64,000 bases of DNA from NCBI GenBank assembly GCA_019828595.1, contig JAHQRK010000013.1, forward strand, positions 1,147,501 to 1,211,500, written 5' to 3'. Within the stretch, counting starts at the first letter, position 1, and each line of letters opens with the position of its first letter. This DNA is from Aphanomyces cochlioides. Lineage: Eukaryota > Oomycota > Saprolegniomycetes > Saprolegniales > Verrucalvaceae. Positions 47,679 to 59,756 of this stretch are shown here, piece by piece. Below the pieces are notes generated by a model. It was not told where the DNA came from. It ran no database searches and saw only the letters and a program-made list of their open reading frames with translations. Made by a program: the position numbers and the translations under genes.

Positions 47679-50525
47679 ACCAACCGAGAGAATTGGTAAA
47701 TGGCAGCAACCTCCGTCTGGACGAAAGAGGAGGAAGAAACCGTGGGAGAATTTTAAAAAAACCTTCAAATGGCCACGACAAGTCATCATTACGCCAGATG
47801 GAGACCATGTTTCCCTGCACGTTACTGCGAAAGTGAACGAATGTCGATGGTTGTTCACTGCTAAGACGACACCTAGACAAATCATCAGCTCCTAGAGGAT
47901 GCAGCCCGTAGCCGGCAGCTCCTTTGGTCCTTTCTAGCCTGGAGAAGGCGCAGAGAGTGCGAGAAATGGCTCAAGATGACAAGGAGCATATCATTCGGTT
48001 CGATTGAGAGTGTGACGCAGAGACAACTCGACAACAGATGCCAAAAACTCTCGGCCAATGTTCGAGCATGCCAATCAAGTTTAGTTGACACGGTTAGTCG
48101 GAAAGACTTGAAACTGAATACCTGTTAGAAATAACAAAATATAAATTTAAAAAGGTATTGGGATTTTTGCACTCAGGAGCTGAGATGTTGGTCATTTATA
48201 GAGCACTAAGTGTATGGAATAGAGAGGGATAGCTCTTATGGCTTTGAGGTATTTGTAGCCAAGAGTGTGCAGTGAAGGTTAATTTCGCTTTGGAGTATGG
48301 AGAATTACGCTACCTGCCGCATCCGCACCCATGCCAGACGCGCCATGTTGAGGCGTCCACAGCTGGGGCTTTTGCTCAACTTGGTCGAAGCAGGTTGCGT
48401 CTATGCTTGAAGTTCCAATGGGCTGTTTACGGAACAAACTTTGCTGCACGACGTGGTGTTGGAGAGCAAAATGGGTCGAGATGCTCAACCTCTGCTAACG
48501 TCGAACGGTGACACCGTGAGGATGCGGAAGGAATGGGTAAACACAACAGACAGAGAGCTGCAATCACCAAAATAAACTCACTGTCGTGCCTTGGCAAGGC
48601 AAAGATTGAGCGTTCACCGTTCGGATCTATCAATACTCTAATAAATGAATACCTATCAAAATTGATATTTGCACTCTTTATAATTAATTATGGTACAAAT
48701 TGTCTGGCATCAACTCTGGTCATGCGAAATCTCTCGACGACCAGATGGAGGCCGATGCGTATCCGACGACAGATTCAACTGATTCGTCCTGGATGTGCTC
48801 GTCAGAGCTTCCCGCTCTCGCCTCTTGTGCATAAACAAGCAATCCATAGCCCATGGAGGCCTAATTTCCACGGAAAACGGGGGTGAAAAACTACAGAAAT
48901 AGCCCTCACGTGGGCGCTCTTCCTGCGACGTGTCTATCGAGCCTAGACACGATTGCAACCGCAGTGAGAGAGGAGCCACAGCGTTTCCAGCTAAGCAAAC
49001 AACGCTCGAACTAATCATGTTTACTAAAAAAAGATTGAAGAGCCCGTGGCGACCATTCCGATGGTGGAATGACGCACAAACATCACAGTGTAATGGTGGT
49101 CCAATAGCACACTCATGGTTGAAAACGAACAGAGATTCGACTTTGGGAATGTTCTTTTCGAGTTGCGAGCATTTTTCCCATCGAGAGGCGTTTGGTATAG
49201 ACTGTCGAGACCGTCGGTGGAGAAAAATCTGTCGTCGTGACGGGTTTCGTCTGGTGCTCCGCTGCGAAATTACACTGTAAAACGTACTCTGGTGAGAAAA
49301 TGATGGGGGGAACGACCACAAGACGCCATGCCATTTGGTTGGAGTAACTCGACACGGAACAAACAAGACCAACGACTCTTCAACGATATATCCTTTCTGC
49401 GATGTTCGCCCCGTGTTCCTCAATGCTACGATGGGCTTCCTGGGGTTGTGCCATTGCAATATGGCATCCAAATCCTTGCCACATGTGTAGCTAGAGGAAA
49501 CAACTATGCTACATCAAGCGGGCCGGCGGGAGGGTTTCTGAAATGTCATATCACGAAACCCGATATACGACCGGACGACCAGAGTTTTCTGAATCCGTGA
49601 TATCATGGATACTCTGGTCGGCTATCATTTGATTGGATGAAAATACATTGTCCATCAACTAAATTTACCAACAGGTGAGCTCTAAGCCTAAAAAAACAGC
49701 CTCAACAGGGAGCAACCTGCGTTCGCCTTCCTACGTTTCCTCTACTGTAGTATCAGCAATTGACTTCACCACAGGGCCAAACATTACTGACAATGACATG
49801 ACAGTGGATGGAGCCCTTAGGGCATGGCAGATTCTTGTGCTCAGCCTGGAGACTACATCCCGTAAAAATACACTCCACAACTTTGTTCAAAATTATAATC
49901 AAACTTGCAACTAGAGTGAAGACGACGATCTCTTCCATCACTACAGATGGCATTGAAGACTACTTTTGGTGCCAGACTGGCCAAAGAACACTCGCTACTG
50001 GGCTCCTGGAGCCCAGAAATCTCCAGCTCGTCTTTCTCTCGTAGAAATCCCTTCGCGCCATGAAATTCGCCAAAAGAACGTGTTCAATGAAAGCAAAAAT
50101 CATCTCCAATACACCATAGCGGTTAATTCACGTGACTGTGGTCCACAGTCGCTCAGATTGTTAATAAGGTTAACTGTAAACTGATTGGAGGATACCACAT
50201 GGTATATAGAACTTTGATTGGATAAAAATAAATTAAGCTTAACTAAAATGAGGTATACTTTAATCAAGTCAAAAGGATATCCGACCATCTCGATGATCCC
50301 ACACCGAAGTATAGTTAGGGCCCGTCTGGCAACCGAACATATTACAATAAATAGGTCCAAAATGCCATTTTGAGGCCAAATTCAATATTTAGGTCAAAAT
50401 ATGAACTTGTTTATCTCAGAGAGTTTTGCACCAAATCCAATATTTTTGGTTGGGATATACTCACTGGAGGCTCCAAAAAGGCCATTTTACGAAATAGAGG
50501 TTGTACCTCCATTTTGAATATGCCA
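47679..50525. other. intergenic, no gene accepted
   Basis: A 253-codon minus frame (48710-49471) has no motif, low-complexity bias or neighbouring support. Old repeat sequence is likely: the palindrome at 49575-49620 recurs partly at 51858-51882. Confidence 0.45.
49575..49620. repeat. short inverted repeat shared with 51858-51882
   Basis: CGACCAGAG (49575-49583) is inverted as CTCTGGTCG (49612-49620). The right side, GTGATATCATGGAT(A)CTCTGGTCGG, recurs with two changes at 51858-51882, suggesting the two ends or two copies of one small repeat. Confidence 0.6.
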
Positions 50526-50528
50526 TAA

Positions 50529-51762
50529 GAGCATCTCCAGCAGTCTCTGAATCCTTCTCTGAAACTGACTTTTTTCTGATTCCAGTGGATAATTTCAGGG
50601 AAAACACCCTCTGTCTCTGGTTTTGACTCTGAAACTGGTTCTCAGGACAACGTGACACTGAGTTTCGAGCGCCGCCACTGAGTTTTGAGCCAAAAAGTCA
50701 GGGTTTTGGGACCAAAACTCAGAGGCACTGACTTTAGTTTCATATTCAGACTTATTGTGATATACAAAATACTAGATATTCACGTTTTATTGGCATGGAT
50801 GGACGGCAAAGAGAGCTGCACTATGCCGTCACTCTCTTGATGACCTAGTTTTATAATATTACGCATATCTTCATCATCTCCTGACTCTTCATGGCGCAGG
50901 ACGCAAGAACCCTCGGCAACTTGGAGCGCCAGCCAGCTGCTGGCTCTGTTCTGGCTGCATTACAGGTGAACATGTAATTGCATAAATTAATATAATATTT
51001 AAAATTAGAGGTTTCTGAGCTTTACAGTGGTGGAAAGCATCGAGGGGACTTTTTATGTTTTGACCCAATAAATTACACTCTGGAACAAATAAAAACAGTT
51101 TTCCTATGCAGTTTTTTCTGGTGATAACGACTGTATGAATACAATTCTTTCAAACCACATAGATTACAAGAAACGATGAAATGGATTCGAGAATGACATT
51201 CATTTTTCATCCTTATATTCTATTACCTGTTTAATTGAAATGTTTTGACAAAACTGATCACATAATTTTTCAAGAGGTTCAAGAAAAATTAGTTGGATGA
51301 TCGAAGTCTCTCATATTCGATTATTTTGATTTTGCAAATGATGGACGATAATTGAGAGAACGATATGCAATAAAGTACGTTTATTCAATTCCATATCCAT
51401 GAATTAAAAAGACTGATAATGCATTTATCCGATAAACAACGATATTCATGTGCCTTTTGACCGCTTAAGTGGTTAAGAAGGACTTGGGACCATCGTTTGA
51501 GCCTTCAAATATGAATAACATTCGAATATTTATATTTAACTACGTATACTCTGTCACAGGTACGTCAGAACTGGATATTTTGGTTCAAAGTTGCATATTA
51601 TATTTTTTGTTGAAGTCCCCTCGATGCTTTCCACCACTGTTAAATTCCGAGACTGCTGTGAAAATATCGACACTGAAACTCAAACTCAGTTTTCTGTGCA
51701 ACTCTTGCCCCTGGATCTCAGGTAAAATTCAGTTTCAGATTCAGAGACTGCTGGAGATACTC
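50529..51762. mobile_element. non-autonomous Harbinger-type MITE
   Basis: Inverted ends GAGCATCTCCAGCAGTCTCT (50529) and its near-exact inverse ending GGAGATACTC (51762), flanked by TAA on both sides (50526-50528 and 51763-51765). The length is 1,234 bp with no transposase. The TAA target and GAG... ends fit PIF/Harbinger. It contains another element at 51025-51639. Confidence 0.8.
51025..51639. mobile_element. small nested element with 27-bp inverted repeats
   Basis: CAGTGGTGGAAAGCATCGAG (51025 on) is inverted exactly at 51613-51639, with TTA on both sides (51022-51024 and 51640-51642). 615 bp, AT-rich, no coding capacity. A 3-bp duplication could mean Harbinger or CACTA type. It must have inserted after the surrounding MITE. 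Confidence 0.8.
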
Positions 51763-51765
51763 TAA

Positions 51766-54290
51766 ATCGTTGATCCCAATTTAGCTGAAAATGGCATATT
51801 GATTTTAAAATTTTGCTATTAATCATGATTGTTTGACGACGGGGAAATTTTTTTAAATGTGATATCATAGATTCTCTGGTCGGCAAAAGTGACACCCCTC
51901 CTGATACATCCTCGTCGCCTTGCCAACAAGGGAATGAACAAAGCCGAGGGGAAAGCTCTGCATGTTGGTTTGACCGATGGATGCATCGGCCTTGTTGAAC
52001 GAGAGAGCCCTCCCCCTAAAGACAAAAGTAGGAAGGCCATTCGTATAGTTAATAGAGTTAAGCGCGGGATTGCACGAACTATTTAACTTGTTCGTCAGAG
52101 TAGATATCGCTTGGCCCATGAAAGCCGACGAGTTGGGGTCCATGATGACGCTTGAAGGCGATCACAACGCTTCAGTGGGTCGCAGATGACGAAACCGATC
52201 CATTCAAGTACTTGAAGTCGATGTCATGGCGAAGTTGGCCTTGCCAAGCAATATCCCCTGGGCTCATCAAACCATCGATTAGCTTTGGCCGCATGAGTGC
52301 TGGCGCATCGCAATCTTTTCCTCATCCATAGTCGCATTAGCCATCATCTAGTCTTGCCAAAGGTCGCGTTGGATCGGTTTGGACTTGCGCTTGGTTGCTC
52401 TCAAGGGCGAGGCATGGACTGGAGTTGCCTCGATATTACGCAAGTTTGGCCCTGCTGAAGTCAAGATTGGCAGATCGAAAGCAGCGATGAGATCGGCATG
52501 TACGCACTCTTGATGACCCCGTGACCAGGACGAAAGCTTGCTTGCCGTGATTGAGACCGCCGTCGTGACGTTGCATGTGATGGGCCGCACGTCGAGACTG
52601 TTCAATTTGGACTCAGGGGGCCAACCCCTTGAACTCTTCCCAACGAGGCGCAGTGCCAATTTGTCTATGGGGAAGTCGGTCTTTGTCCTCGAATGTACAG
52701 CTAACGCCATTACTTTATGGTTGGCTGTGGCAACGAGACGACCAGGCGACGGTCAAGCTGGTCGGGGAAGGTTGGACAAGTTCCAATTCCAGAACATTTA
52801 CGCCCCAGATGGTCTCAAGAAGCAACTGGAGTGGCCACATTTCCCAGACAAGCGCGAAAGAATCATCACTATACCACGTTGAACAAGAGGAAAAACAACT
52901 GCTCGTCCTGCCTTTGGAGACATGGAATCGTCATCCGTCAGCAGCGACGGGAAATCCACCCAACGTTGGAAAGCTTGGTTGCCAAAGAGGGGGTGGGGGA
53001 CGGGCTCGTTGGCAAAAGAACCAAATGACCTGAGTGGCTGTGAGCTAACCCAACTCAGTTGCAGCCTCCTCAGGCTAGAGTTACTGTAGATATCCAAAGG
53101 CTAGCACATCTCGTGGCACAGATCGCCAGGGGGGCTCAATTTGCATTCCCTCGGGGGGGAACTAAGCTGATAGATCCATAGAGCCCCCTGGCTCTCCTTC
53201 TTTCAGGAGTACTTCTGTGCATTGTTCCAAGCCACCATTTTGACCGCTTTGGCGTTTTTTCAATGGCGGGGGATCTATATCTGCCACAACGCGAGCGACG
53301 ATAGCTGAGGTTATATTGTGTTGTGTATCATTATTGGAATCTGCGAAGTGAAAACGATATAGACTACATGTAGCAGCACTGAAGAGGCAGACGTAATGTA
53401 CTGTAGTCTTCCTAGACAGGGCACAGATTACGAGGCAGCCACGAATTAGCAAACACAGTCGAGAGACATTTTCACCTTCATAGCAGAGACTTTATACCTC
53501 TGCAGGTTGATCTCATTAAATTTAGCAGTACGGGCGCTGTGTCTTCTATCTCGAGGGCGGTATAACTACATGATTCTAGCGATGACCATCACGCACTACT
53601 GAATGAAACAAGCAGCTCGTCGCGACTACCGGTAGAAGCGCGAGGTCCACGAAATCCTAGCCATAGCATTCCGCCTGAGGAGAGTCTTCCCATCGTAGCC
53701 TGCGCAAACCAGCAACTTCGCTGGCCTTCCAGCGAAATTCAGACGATTTTTTCCACCAAGTTGGCCACGTCTACGTCCGTCCAGAGTGCATTGTCTAGTC
53801 ACTTCATGGGTTGGGGGATCGATCTTGTTGGCATGTTTCCAATGACTCTCATAATGTATACCTCTTATAATGTATAATTCCATTGTGAGAGTACATATTT
53901 GTCGTCACGTTGTTCCCCATGAGCTGCCATGCCAAGGAACGAAACAAATCGCAAGAAAGCCTTCGTGGCCACAGACTTTCGTAATGTTGTTTAGTCTGGG
54001 CTTGACTTGGGGGGCGTTCCGATTGGCCTAAAGAGGCCATCGGACTCATCCAAGCGGGCATTGTGACATTCGTGGGTGCACAATTGGCTTCCATACTTCG
54101 TGGACGATTCTTCCGTCGTTTTCTCAACGTTGCTTACACTTGAGAACGCAATCAATGTGTATCTATATCACTCGGATACAGTGTCGTAGATATGGGACCA
54201 GAGTTATCTTTCCCCAGCTGTAGTTCGACTGCACCCTCAAGAAAATCGAGATTGCTTGTTGCAACTATGTACACTGTACATACAGTTGCA
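51766..54290. other. degenerate region, no gene accepted
   Basis: Several minus-strand frames lie in a row (51865-52143, 52348-52710, 52798-53097, 53162-53452, 53626-54127), as in a decayed transposon or retroelement gene. No catalytic motif survives that would name it. Confidence 0.35.
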
Positions 54291-54326
54291 TAAGCCTCAG
54301 CTGTCAACGCTGACAGCTGAGGCTTA
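54291..54326. repeat. perfect 16-bp hairpin
   Basis: TAAGCCTCAGCTGTCA (54291-54306), loop ACGC, then the exact inverse (54311-54326). A second palindrome, ATGTACACTGTACAT, lies about 15 bp upstream. Confidence 0.9.
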
Positions 54327-54623
54327 GTCAGTGCTGCCAAGACCATTTGAACTCCACGACAGCATGGACAGGATCACAAGATATTGCAGTGGCTGTAGCT
54401 GTCACCCCAAAACGACTTTGCGGTTGCTCCCCTCACACTTTTCAAATGTCCAAGCCCTACAGCACTCGACACCACCTTGGCAATGACAGTCCATGCGCCA
54501 CGTGTCCCCTCGAAAGACGGCCCAGCTGTGGCAATCCTACTAGGCGACTTAGATTTGAAGCTTGTCCCCAACAAGTATGATAAAGTTGATTCGAATAAAT
54601 TATTTGGATAAATAGAGTGCTCC

Positions 54624-55081
54624 TTACTGGTCAAGTTTTGGCATGGCCAAGTCGCCGTCGCTGTCTTTCGTTTCGTCCGTGATCAAGTCTTTCAAGATGG
54701 CCAAGTCAAGCCAGTCGGGCTTGGACGGCGGCGCGCCAAGGGGCATTGTCTCGACGGATTGAAAGACAGAGTGCCTCTTGCAAAAGCCACCCATGCGAGC
54801 GTGTCGACTGCACTCTTCGGCTTTGCAGAGCTGTCCGCCGCCATGACGAACACATCTTCCTCGTGAATGGGATTGATTCGAGCAACCTTCGACTAGGCAA
54901 AGTTTCTTGTGAGTGTCGTCTGCATGGCGAGAACAATACGCTCCAAATCGACGATTGAGCTCGCACTGGTTGACGGCGCAGTTTCGTTTGGCGCCATGGC
55001 GGACGCAGCGACCGCGGCGGCGCATTTCGTCGCTCCGACGTGGGCTTGGAGAGAGCAGCCCTGAAACATACATCGAGCCAT
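54624..55081 (-). pseudogene. WRKY19-like Cys/His repeat gene (copy 2), deletion and frameshift
   Basis: Starts MARCMFQGCSLQAHVGATKC at 55081 like copy 3, then loses the equivalent of HRNRTKC...NQAYA by a deletion next to GCCGC. The reading frame changes there. The rest (RGRCVRHGAKRNCAVNQCEL, CLVEGCSNQSHSRGRCVRH, CKAEECSRHARMGGFCKRH, PDWLDLAILKDLI) is open and matches the family. The in-frame Met at about 55037 (MRRRGRCVRHG) might still allow a shortened protein of three to four Cys/His units. Confidence 0.7.
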
Positions 55082-55146
55082 TTCAGATATAAAAATGATG
55101 CAAAGATGAGACACCAAAGGGGGAAAGCTCGGGGCGTGCGTGAGAT

Positions 55147-55474
55147 ATGACGTATCGTCACTGCAAAGTTTTTTTCGTGGCGTTGACTGAAGCTGTCACG
55201 GCGTATCCTCTGACGTTTAGTCAGCAAGATGAGCCCAAGGAACAACTTGTTTCCGCGGCTACAAACGCACTGGATCGTCCATTGTGGGGGGAAACCAATG
55301 CTCCCATTGTTACTTCGTGCAAGGTTTGGTGGTTATTGCCAAACAGGAGGATGACCTGACTGAGTTGTCTCATCCTTGTAGGACTTCTCAGCGATGGTAG
55401 CGGCTACAGTATCACGTGTTCCTCCGGACCAACTATCAGCAATTTCGTTACCTTGGGCTTGCTGCAAAGCCTGA
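55147..55474 (+). CDS. possible two-exon small protein, unknown
   Basis: Exon 55147-55323 (MTYRHCKVFFVALTEAVTAY..., 59 codons, hydrophobic start) may join over a GT...AG intron (55324-55381) to 55382-55474 (DFSAMVAATVSRVPPDQL...CCKA). The total would be 89 residues, possibly secreted. The splice sites are weak and no family is recognised. It is divergent from WRKY19-like copy 2 by about 65 bp. Confidence 0.25.
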
Positions 55475-56608
55475 AATTTCTAGCAATGGCCATGACCGTC
55501 GACGCCACGCTATTCCGCGTCCATTACTCGCAATAATTTGAGCAGGTTTGCTTGTGTGTGAGTTCGCTAGAATCAACTTCCACCAAACTGTCCAGCCGCG
55601 TCAAAGGCTATACTCACACTTGAGACTACGAATTGCAATGTCTAGTGGCCTAGCATGTCGCCTGTGGGCATGCAATAGCATGAGCAAGCAAAACTTCCCC
55701 GTCTTGACCATGGAAAGCTCAAGATTGCTGCGATGGTCATCTTGGATGAATAGCTACATATACCCTCGTACTGGGCGATCAAAACACAACCTTGAATGCC
55801 CTCTCCGCTGCAAGATATGTGTTTCCATCGTCGTGGGTGCCTTGAGACTTCGAAAAGCGACAGATTACGCACACTCAGTACATCGCAATCCGCAGCATCA
55901 ATTATACTGTTAAATAGAATACCTGTTTATATTTATACATAAAGTTTAAACGTTTTTTCTTCCTCACGCAGTTAGACACTATATTTGCTTAATATACACT
56001 ACAGTATTTAATACCTGTGATATTTAATATTTTGACGGTGTAAAATGATATTGACTTTTTGGGTTCATGTGCTCAATGCACGAGAAGTTCCATCCATCAT
56101 GTGTCTCACCTCTCAGTCGAGATTCTGCCTGATTTCTCGAAGGAATCGAGTCGTCTCGTTAAATCCATGCATATTATGATATATCTCAGTTAACGTAGAC
56201 AGTTCGAGGGAATCCTCGTGAGAAGGAGCCATTTCTGCCGTACTGACAACCATGTTTCTTGAGGCTTACCCACGTTGCAACTTTGAGCTTGATGACGACA
56301 CTGCTCCGACTCGATTGATTGCTTATTCCGTAATCTTCGTAATGTTGCGCTTGTTCAAGCTACAGCTTGCTCAAACATCCCCAAAGAAATCCTGTCGCCA
56401 TGCGGACGAACGACTATCATACCGAAGGGGCTATGGAGGGGGTGCGATGGGTACGCCCTAATTTGGCCACGTGTTGCCAAACAAGTTGTTTGTAGTCTCT
56501 CCAGACGACGGGGTTGTTCATATACCGGTAGTCCAAGGCATTAGACCAAGCTGAGCTACCCCAAGTAATTGCAGTTGTAAAACACAAGCAAACCGGCTTA
56601 TCCTTGGG
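55475..56608. other. intergenic, no gene recognised
   Basis: Nothing supported; an AT-rich stretch lies at 55910-56060. Confidence 0.45.
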
Positions 56609-57181
56609 CTAAAAGTCCATTGAATAAATACAATATTTCTCTGTATACTCGGTCAAATTAAGCCGAGTTGGCTGACCCCAGCAGCGATTGCACCCTCCAT
56701 GGATGATTGTCGTCGTAGCGTCGCTTAGCAAGTCTTGTAAGATAGCCAAGTCGAGCCAGTCTGGGATCGTTGACGGCGGTCCGAGCGGTATTGTCGCCAC
56801 GGAGAGAAAGACCGAATGTCGCGAGCAATAGCCACCTAAACGCGCGTGTCGACTGCACTCTTCGGCCTTGCAGAGCTGGCCGCCTCCATGGCGAACGCAT
56901 TTCCCCCGTGAATGGGATTGATTCGGGCAACCTTCGACTTGACAATGTTTCTTCTGTGTCTCGTCCGCATGCTTGGAACAGTGTGGTCCGAATCGGCGAT
57001 TGAGCTGGCAATGTTTGACGGCGCAGTTTCGCTTCGCTCCGTGGCGGACGCAACGACCGCGGGCGTACGCTTGGTTGGGACAATTGTGGACTTCGCACTT
57101 GGTTCGATTGCGGTGGGCGGCGCATTTGATCGATCCACTTTGAGCTTGGACGGAGCAGCCACTAAACATACATCGAGTCAT
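56609..57181 (-). CDS. WRKY19-like Cys/His repeat protein (copy 3)
   Basis: 190 residues from MTRCMFSGCSVQAQ (57181). Units as in copy 1: KCEVHNCPNQAYARGRCVRH, CAVKHCQLNRRFGPHCSKH, CQVEGCPNQSHSRGKCVRH, CKAEECSRHARLGGYCSRH, then PDWLDLAILQDLL. The last 30 residues differ from the other copies, and the end (YTEKYCIYSMDF) may be read into non-conserved DNA after loss of the original stop. Intact frame; the nearest relative in the window is copy 2, about 2 kb away on the same strand. Confidence 0.8.
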   Translation of the reverse strand: MTRCMFSGCSVQAQSGSIKCAAHRNRTKCEVHNCPNQAYARGRCVRHGAKRNCAVKHCQLNRRFGPHCSKHADETQKKHCQVEGCPNQSHSRGKCVRHGGGQLCKAEECSRHARLGGYCSRHSVFLSVATIPLGPPSTIPDWLDLAILQDLLSDATTTIIHGGCNRCWGQPTRLNLTEYTEKYCIYSMDF

Positions 57182-57983
57182 TTCCACCACAATCGAAAAC
57201 ACAAAATGAAGCTGGACCAACGAGGGGGATAGGACGGTGCACGTTTGTCATCACGAGTGGGTTTCGTTCTACCACCAAGCTGCACGTCAGTGTTGGAGCC
57301 AGCAGATTGTTGATTTAGCAACACCCAAACGAAGCTCCACATGGCACAATCGTCATGACAGCGTCGGACACAACTTGGAAGCAACTGGAAGAGGCGATTT
57401 CTTCGGCGTGGCTCGGCGAAAGATTGCCTGCCCAGTCGTTCATTTGGATCGGCAAATCTTGCATTGAAGCAATCAACAGGAGGTTTCCACGTATCGTCGA
57501 CAACGACAGCCGACAAGAATAACCCAGGAGCACCCCCCCTAAGCCCCCCCCGTTGGTTGTAAAGTGGGTGGCGCAGGGAGCAAGTACAGTGTACCACTAG
57601 AAGCCTAATTCATCAATGTGACCAAGCTTGCGCTGTCTTTGAACTCCCCCTCTCACGTTGAGTTGTTCCTTTTGTTCTTTTGTTCCAGTCACCGTCAACA
57701 CTACCAAGTGGCCAGAACGCTCGGAGAGCAGAGCCTTGATGCGGCTTGAAGGCTGGATGAGGTATAGAGCTAGCTGGGAGAACTGTGTCGTGTGGTCGCA
57801 CAATCTCTGCTGGAAATTGAGGTCTATCCCACCGCCTGGTCGAGTCGCAGATGGCCGTCTCTCAAGTTGGGCCGAGATGCGCTTGAAACTGAGCGAAGGG
57901 AGCGTCGTGAATAAGGCAGGTTGTTCGTTGTGCAAAACGTTGTGCAATCGTTGTAGCACAACGGGTCTGTTGTACTAAAATCG
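57182..57983. other. intergenic, no gene recognised
   Basis: C-rich runs near 57533-57551 and several short frames; none supported. Confidence 0.45.
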
Positions 57984-57985
57984 TA

Positions 57986-59597
57986 CAGTCGTCCTTCAAA
58001 ATAGTGATAACACCAAAACTTAATATTTCTGAAAGATAATATATTTATGGCCAATTATAGATATTTGTTTATAGAGTTTTGAGGTGATGGTTATCAATCA
58101 CCCATCACACCATGCAGGTTCAAGAGAAGCCACGACGTCTACGCCTGAGCAAGGAGCAAAAAGAAGCCATGTTGCTATATTACAGAGCCAATGGCCATAT
58201 GACTCAGCGTAGTCTGGCTCGCTGGGCTATGAAGAACTTCGGACTGCCATGCCCACCAGCCCAATCCACTGTAGTGACGATTCTCAAGAATGAGCTGCCG
58301 AAGGAACTTGCACCAAGTCGTCGGTCATGCCACAAGGGTTTCTACCCCGAAGTCGAAGCAGAACTGATGACGTGGATATCAAAAGCTGAAACGTACGAAG
58401 TTCCAGTAGTCACTGGCGAAATGCTGCGGTACAAGGCAGACCAAATTCGGACGCGTATATTGGCGGGCCTGAGTCCAAACGCACATCAAGAGAGCCGTCT
58501 CTCAAGCGCTCAGTTTTCGAAGGGCTGTCTCTACCGATTCCAACAGCGACATGATTTGAAGATGCGGCAACTTCATGGTGAGGCCGCATCTGCAAATGAT
58601 GCTGCTGTTGAAACTGGTCGACGACGTTTGCAAGAAGTGACAGCAAACTACTCCAAGCAGAACATATTGAACATGGACGAAACTGCCTATTTCTATTGCT
58701 CTACTCCCAAAACGACGATTTCAAGAAAAAGCATACGTGGGCGTAAAGATGTGAAGAAGCGAATAACTGTGGCTATAACGAGCGATGCTACCGGAAAAGC
58801 AAGACCGCCGCTTCTCTTCATTGGGCAAGCTCAACGTCCGAGGTGTTTCTCAAGAGATACAAGTGTGGACGTCTCGTCATGTTACACGTCATCAAAAAGG
58901 GATGGATGACGGGAAACGTTTTCGCTGCTTGGATTACGTCATTGAATGATGAAATGAAGAGACAAGGAAGACACGTGCTTCTGCTTTTGGACAATGTGTC
59001 ATCGCATAGATTCGACGAAGCTTTGTCGAATGTTTGTGTTGAAATGCTTCCCCCGTATACGACAATTCACCTGCAACCCCAAGAAGCCGGCGTAATCCAC
59101 TCATTCAAGTCCAAGATTATGCAGGTGAAGACAAAATATGTTGTCGATAAATTTGACGAGCTCTTACGACGTGAGCACGAACTGGCGAACGACGAAATGA
59201 AGAAGGCGATAGAAAAGATTCACCACGTCGACGTGGTGACTGCAATGGAATGGGCGACTGCTGCTTGGGAGCATGTAACGGACAGGGCAATCTCAACTGC
59301 TGGAAACATACGCAAATCTTAGATGAGGAATTGCATGAATTGATAGATAGGTTTCATGAATGTAATATCTGATGTTTATACTTGTGTTTAGTATTAAGGG
59401 GAGTTCCAGTCGCAAGGATTGTACTTGATTTTTGTATGTGTAGGGTTAGGGTTGCTTCCAATCGGGGAGTAGTATTATTTCACACTTTTGAAATGCCAAC
59501 CCCTGGCGAAATCGACAGAAACCCGCCGAAAATGGATACTGTAAAAATTTATATCCGAAATTTTAAAATTTGATATCACTATTTTGAAGGACATCTG
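57986..59597 (+). mobile_element. pogo/Tigger-type Tc1-mariner element
   Basis: Ends CAGTCGTCCTTCAAAATAGT (57986 on) and, inverted, ACTATTTTGAAGGACATCTG (to 59597) match at all but two positions. TA lies on both sides (57984-57985 and 59598-59599), the target of this superfamily. The interior holds one transposase gene with a frameshift. Confidence 0.9.
58112..59322 (+). pseudogene. pogo/Tigger-like transposase, frameshifted
   Basis: About 400 residues over two frames. The N-terminal HTH region is LRLSKEQKEAMLLYYRANGH, MTQRSLARWAM; the CENP-B-type second HTH is FSKGCLYRFQQRHDLKMRQL. The DDE_1 core has Asp in NMDETAYFY, Asp in LLLLDNVSSHRF, and QPQEAGVIHSFK where relatives usually read QPxDxGVI, so Glu replaces the third Asp. 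The first frame ends at 58909 and the second runs to 59322. The shift lies around 58830-58860 (LFIGQAQ / FLKRYKCGR). It lies within the TIRs, with about 270 bp of 3' sequence. Confidence 0.88.
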
Positions 59598-59756
59598 TAT
59601 AACGTTTTGATATAAATCATGAAAAGCTTGTTATAAATATTTAAAGCCTTCTAGATTAAGAGAACAACTTTTTATAGATTGGTTCTTTGCAAATCACGCG
59701 AATATTGTGCTTTTGATACAAAATTGTGAGGAACGGTTTGAATCGACGGAGGTTTC

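Noticed and set aside
47222..47895. Overlapping frames on both strands at WRKY19-like copy 1
   Set aside because: Only the minus frame to 47115 has the Cys/His pattern.
48710..49471. 253-codon minus-strand frame as a gene
   Set aside because: No motif, no paralogue, no convincing start, odd composition; probably a chance frame in decayed repeat DNA.
51865..53097. Decayed retroelement gag/pol on the minus strand
   Set aside because: Frames line up, but no zinc knuckle, protease, reverse transcriptase or integrase motif is readable, so no family name is justified.
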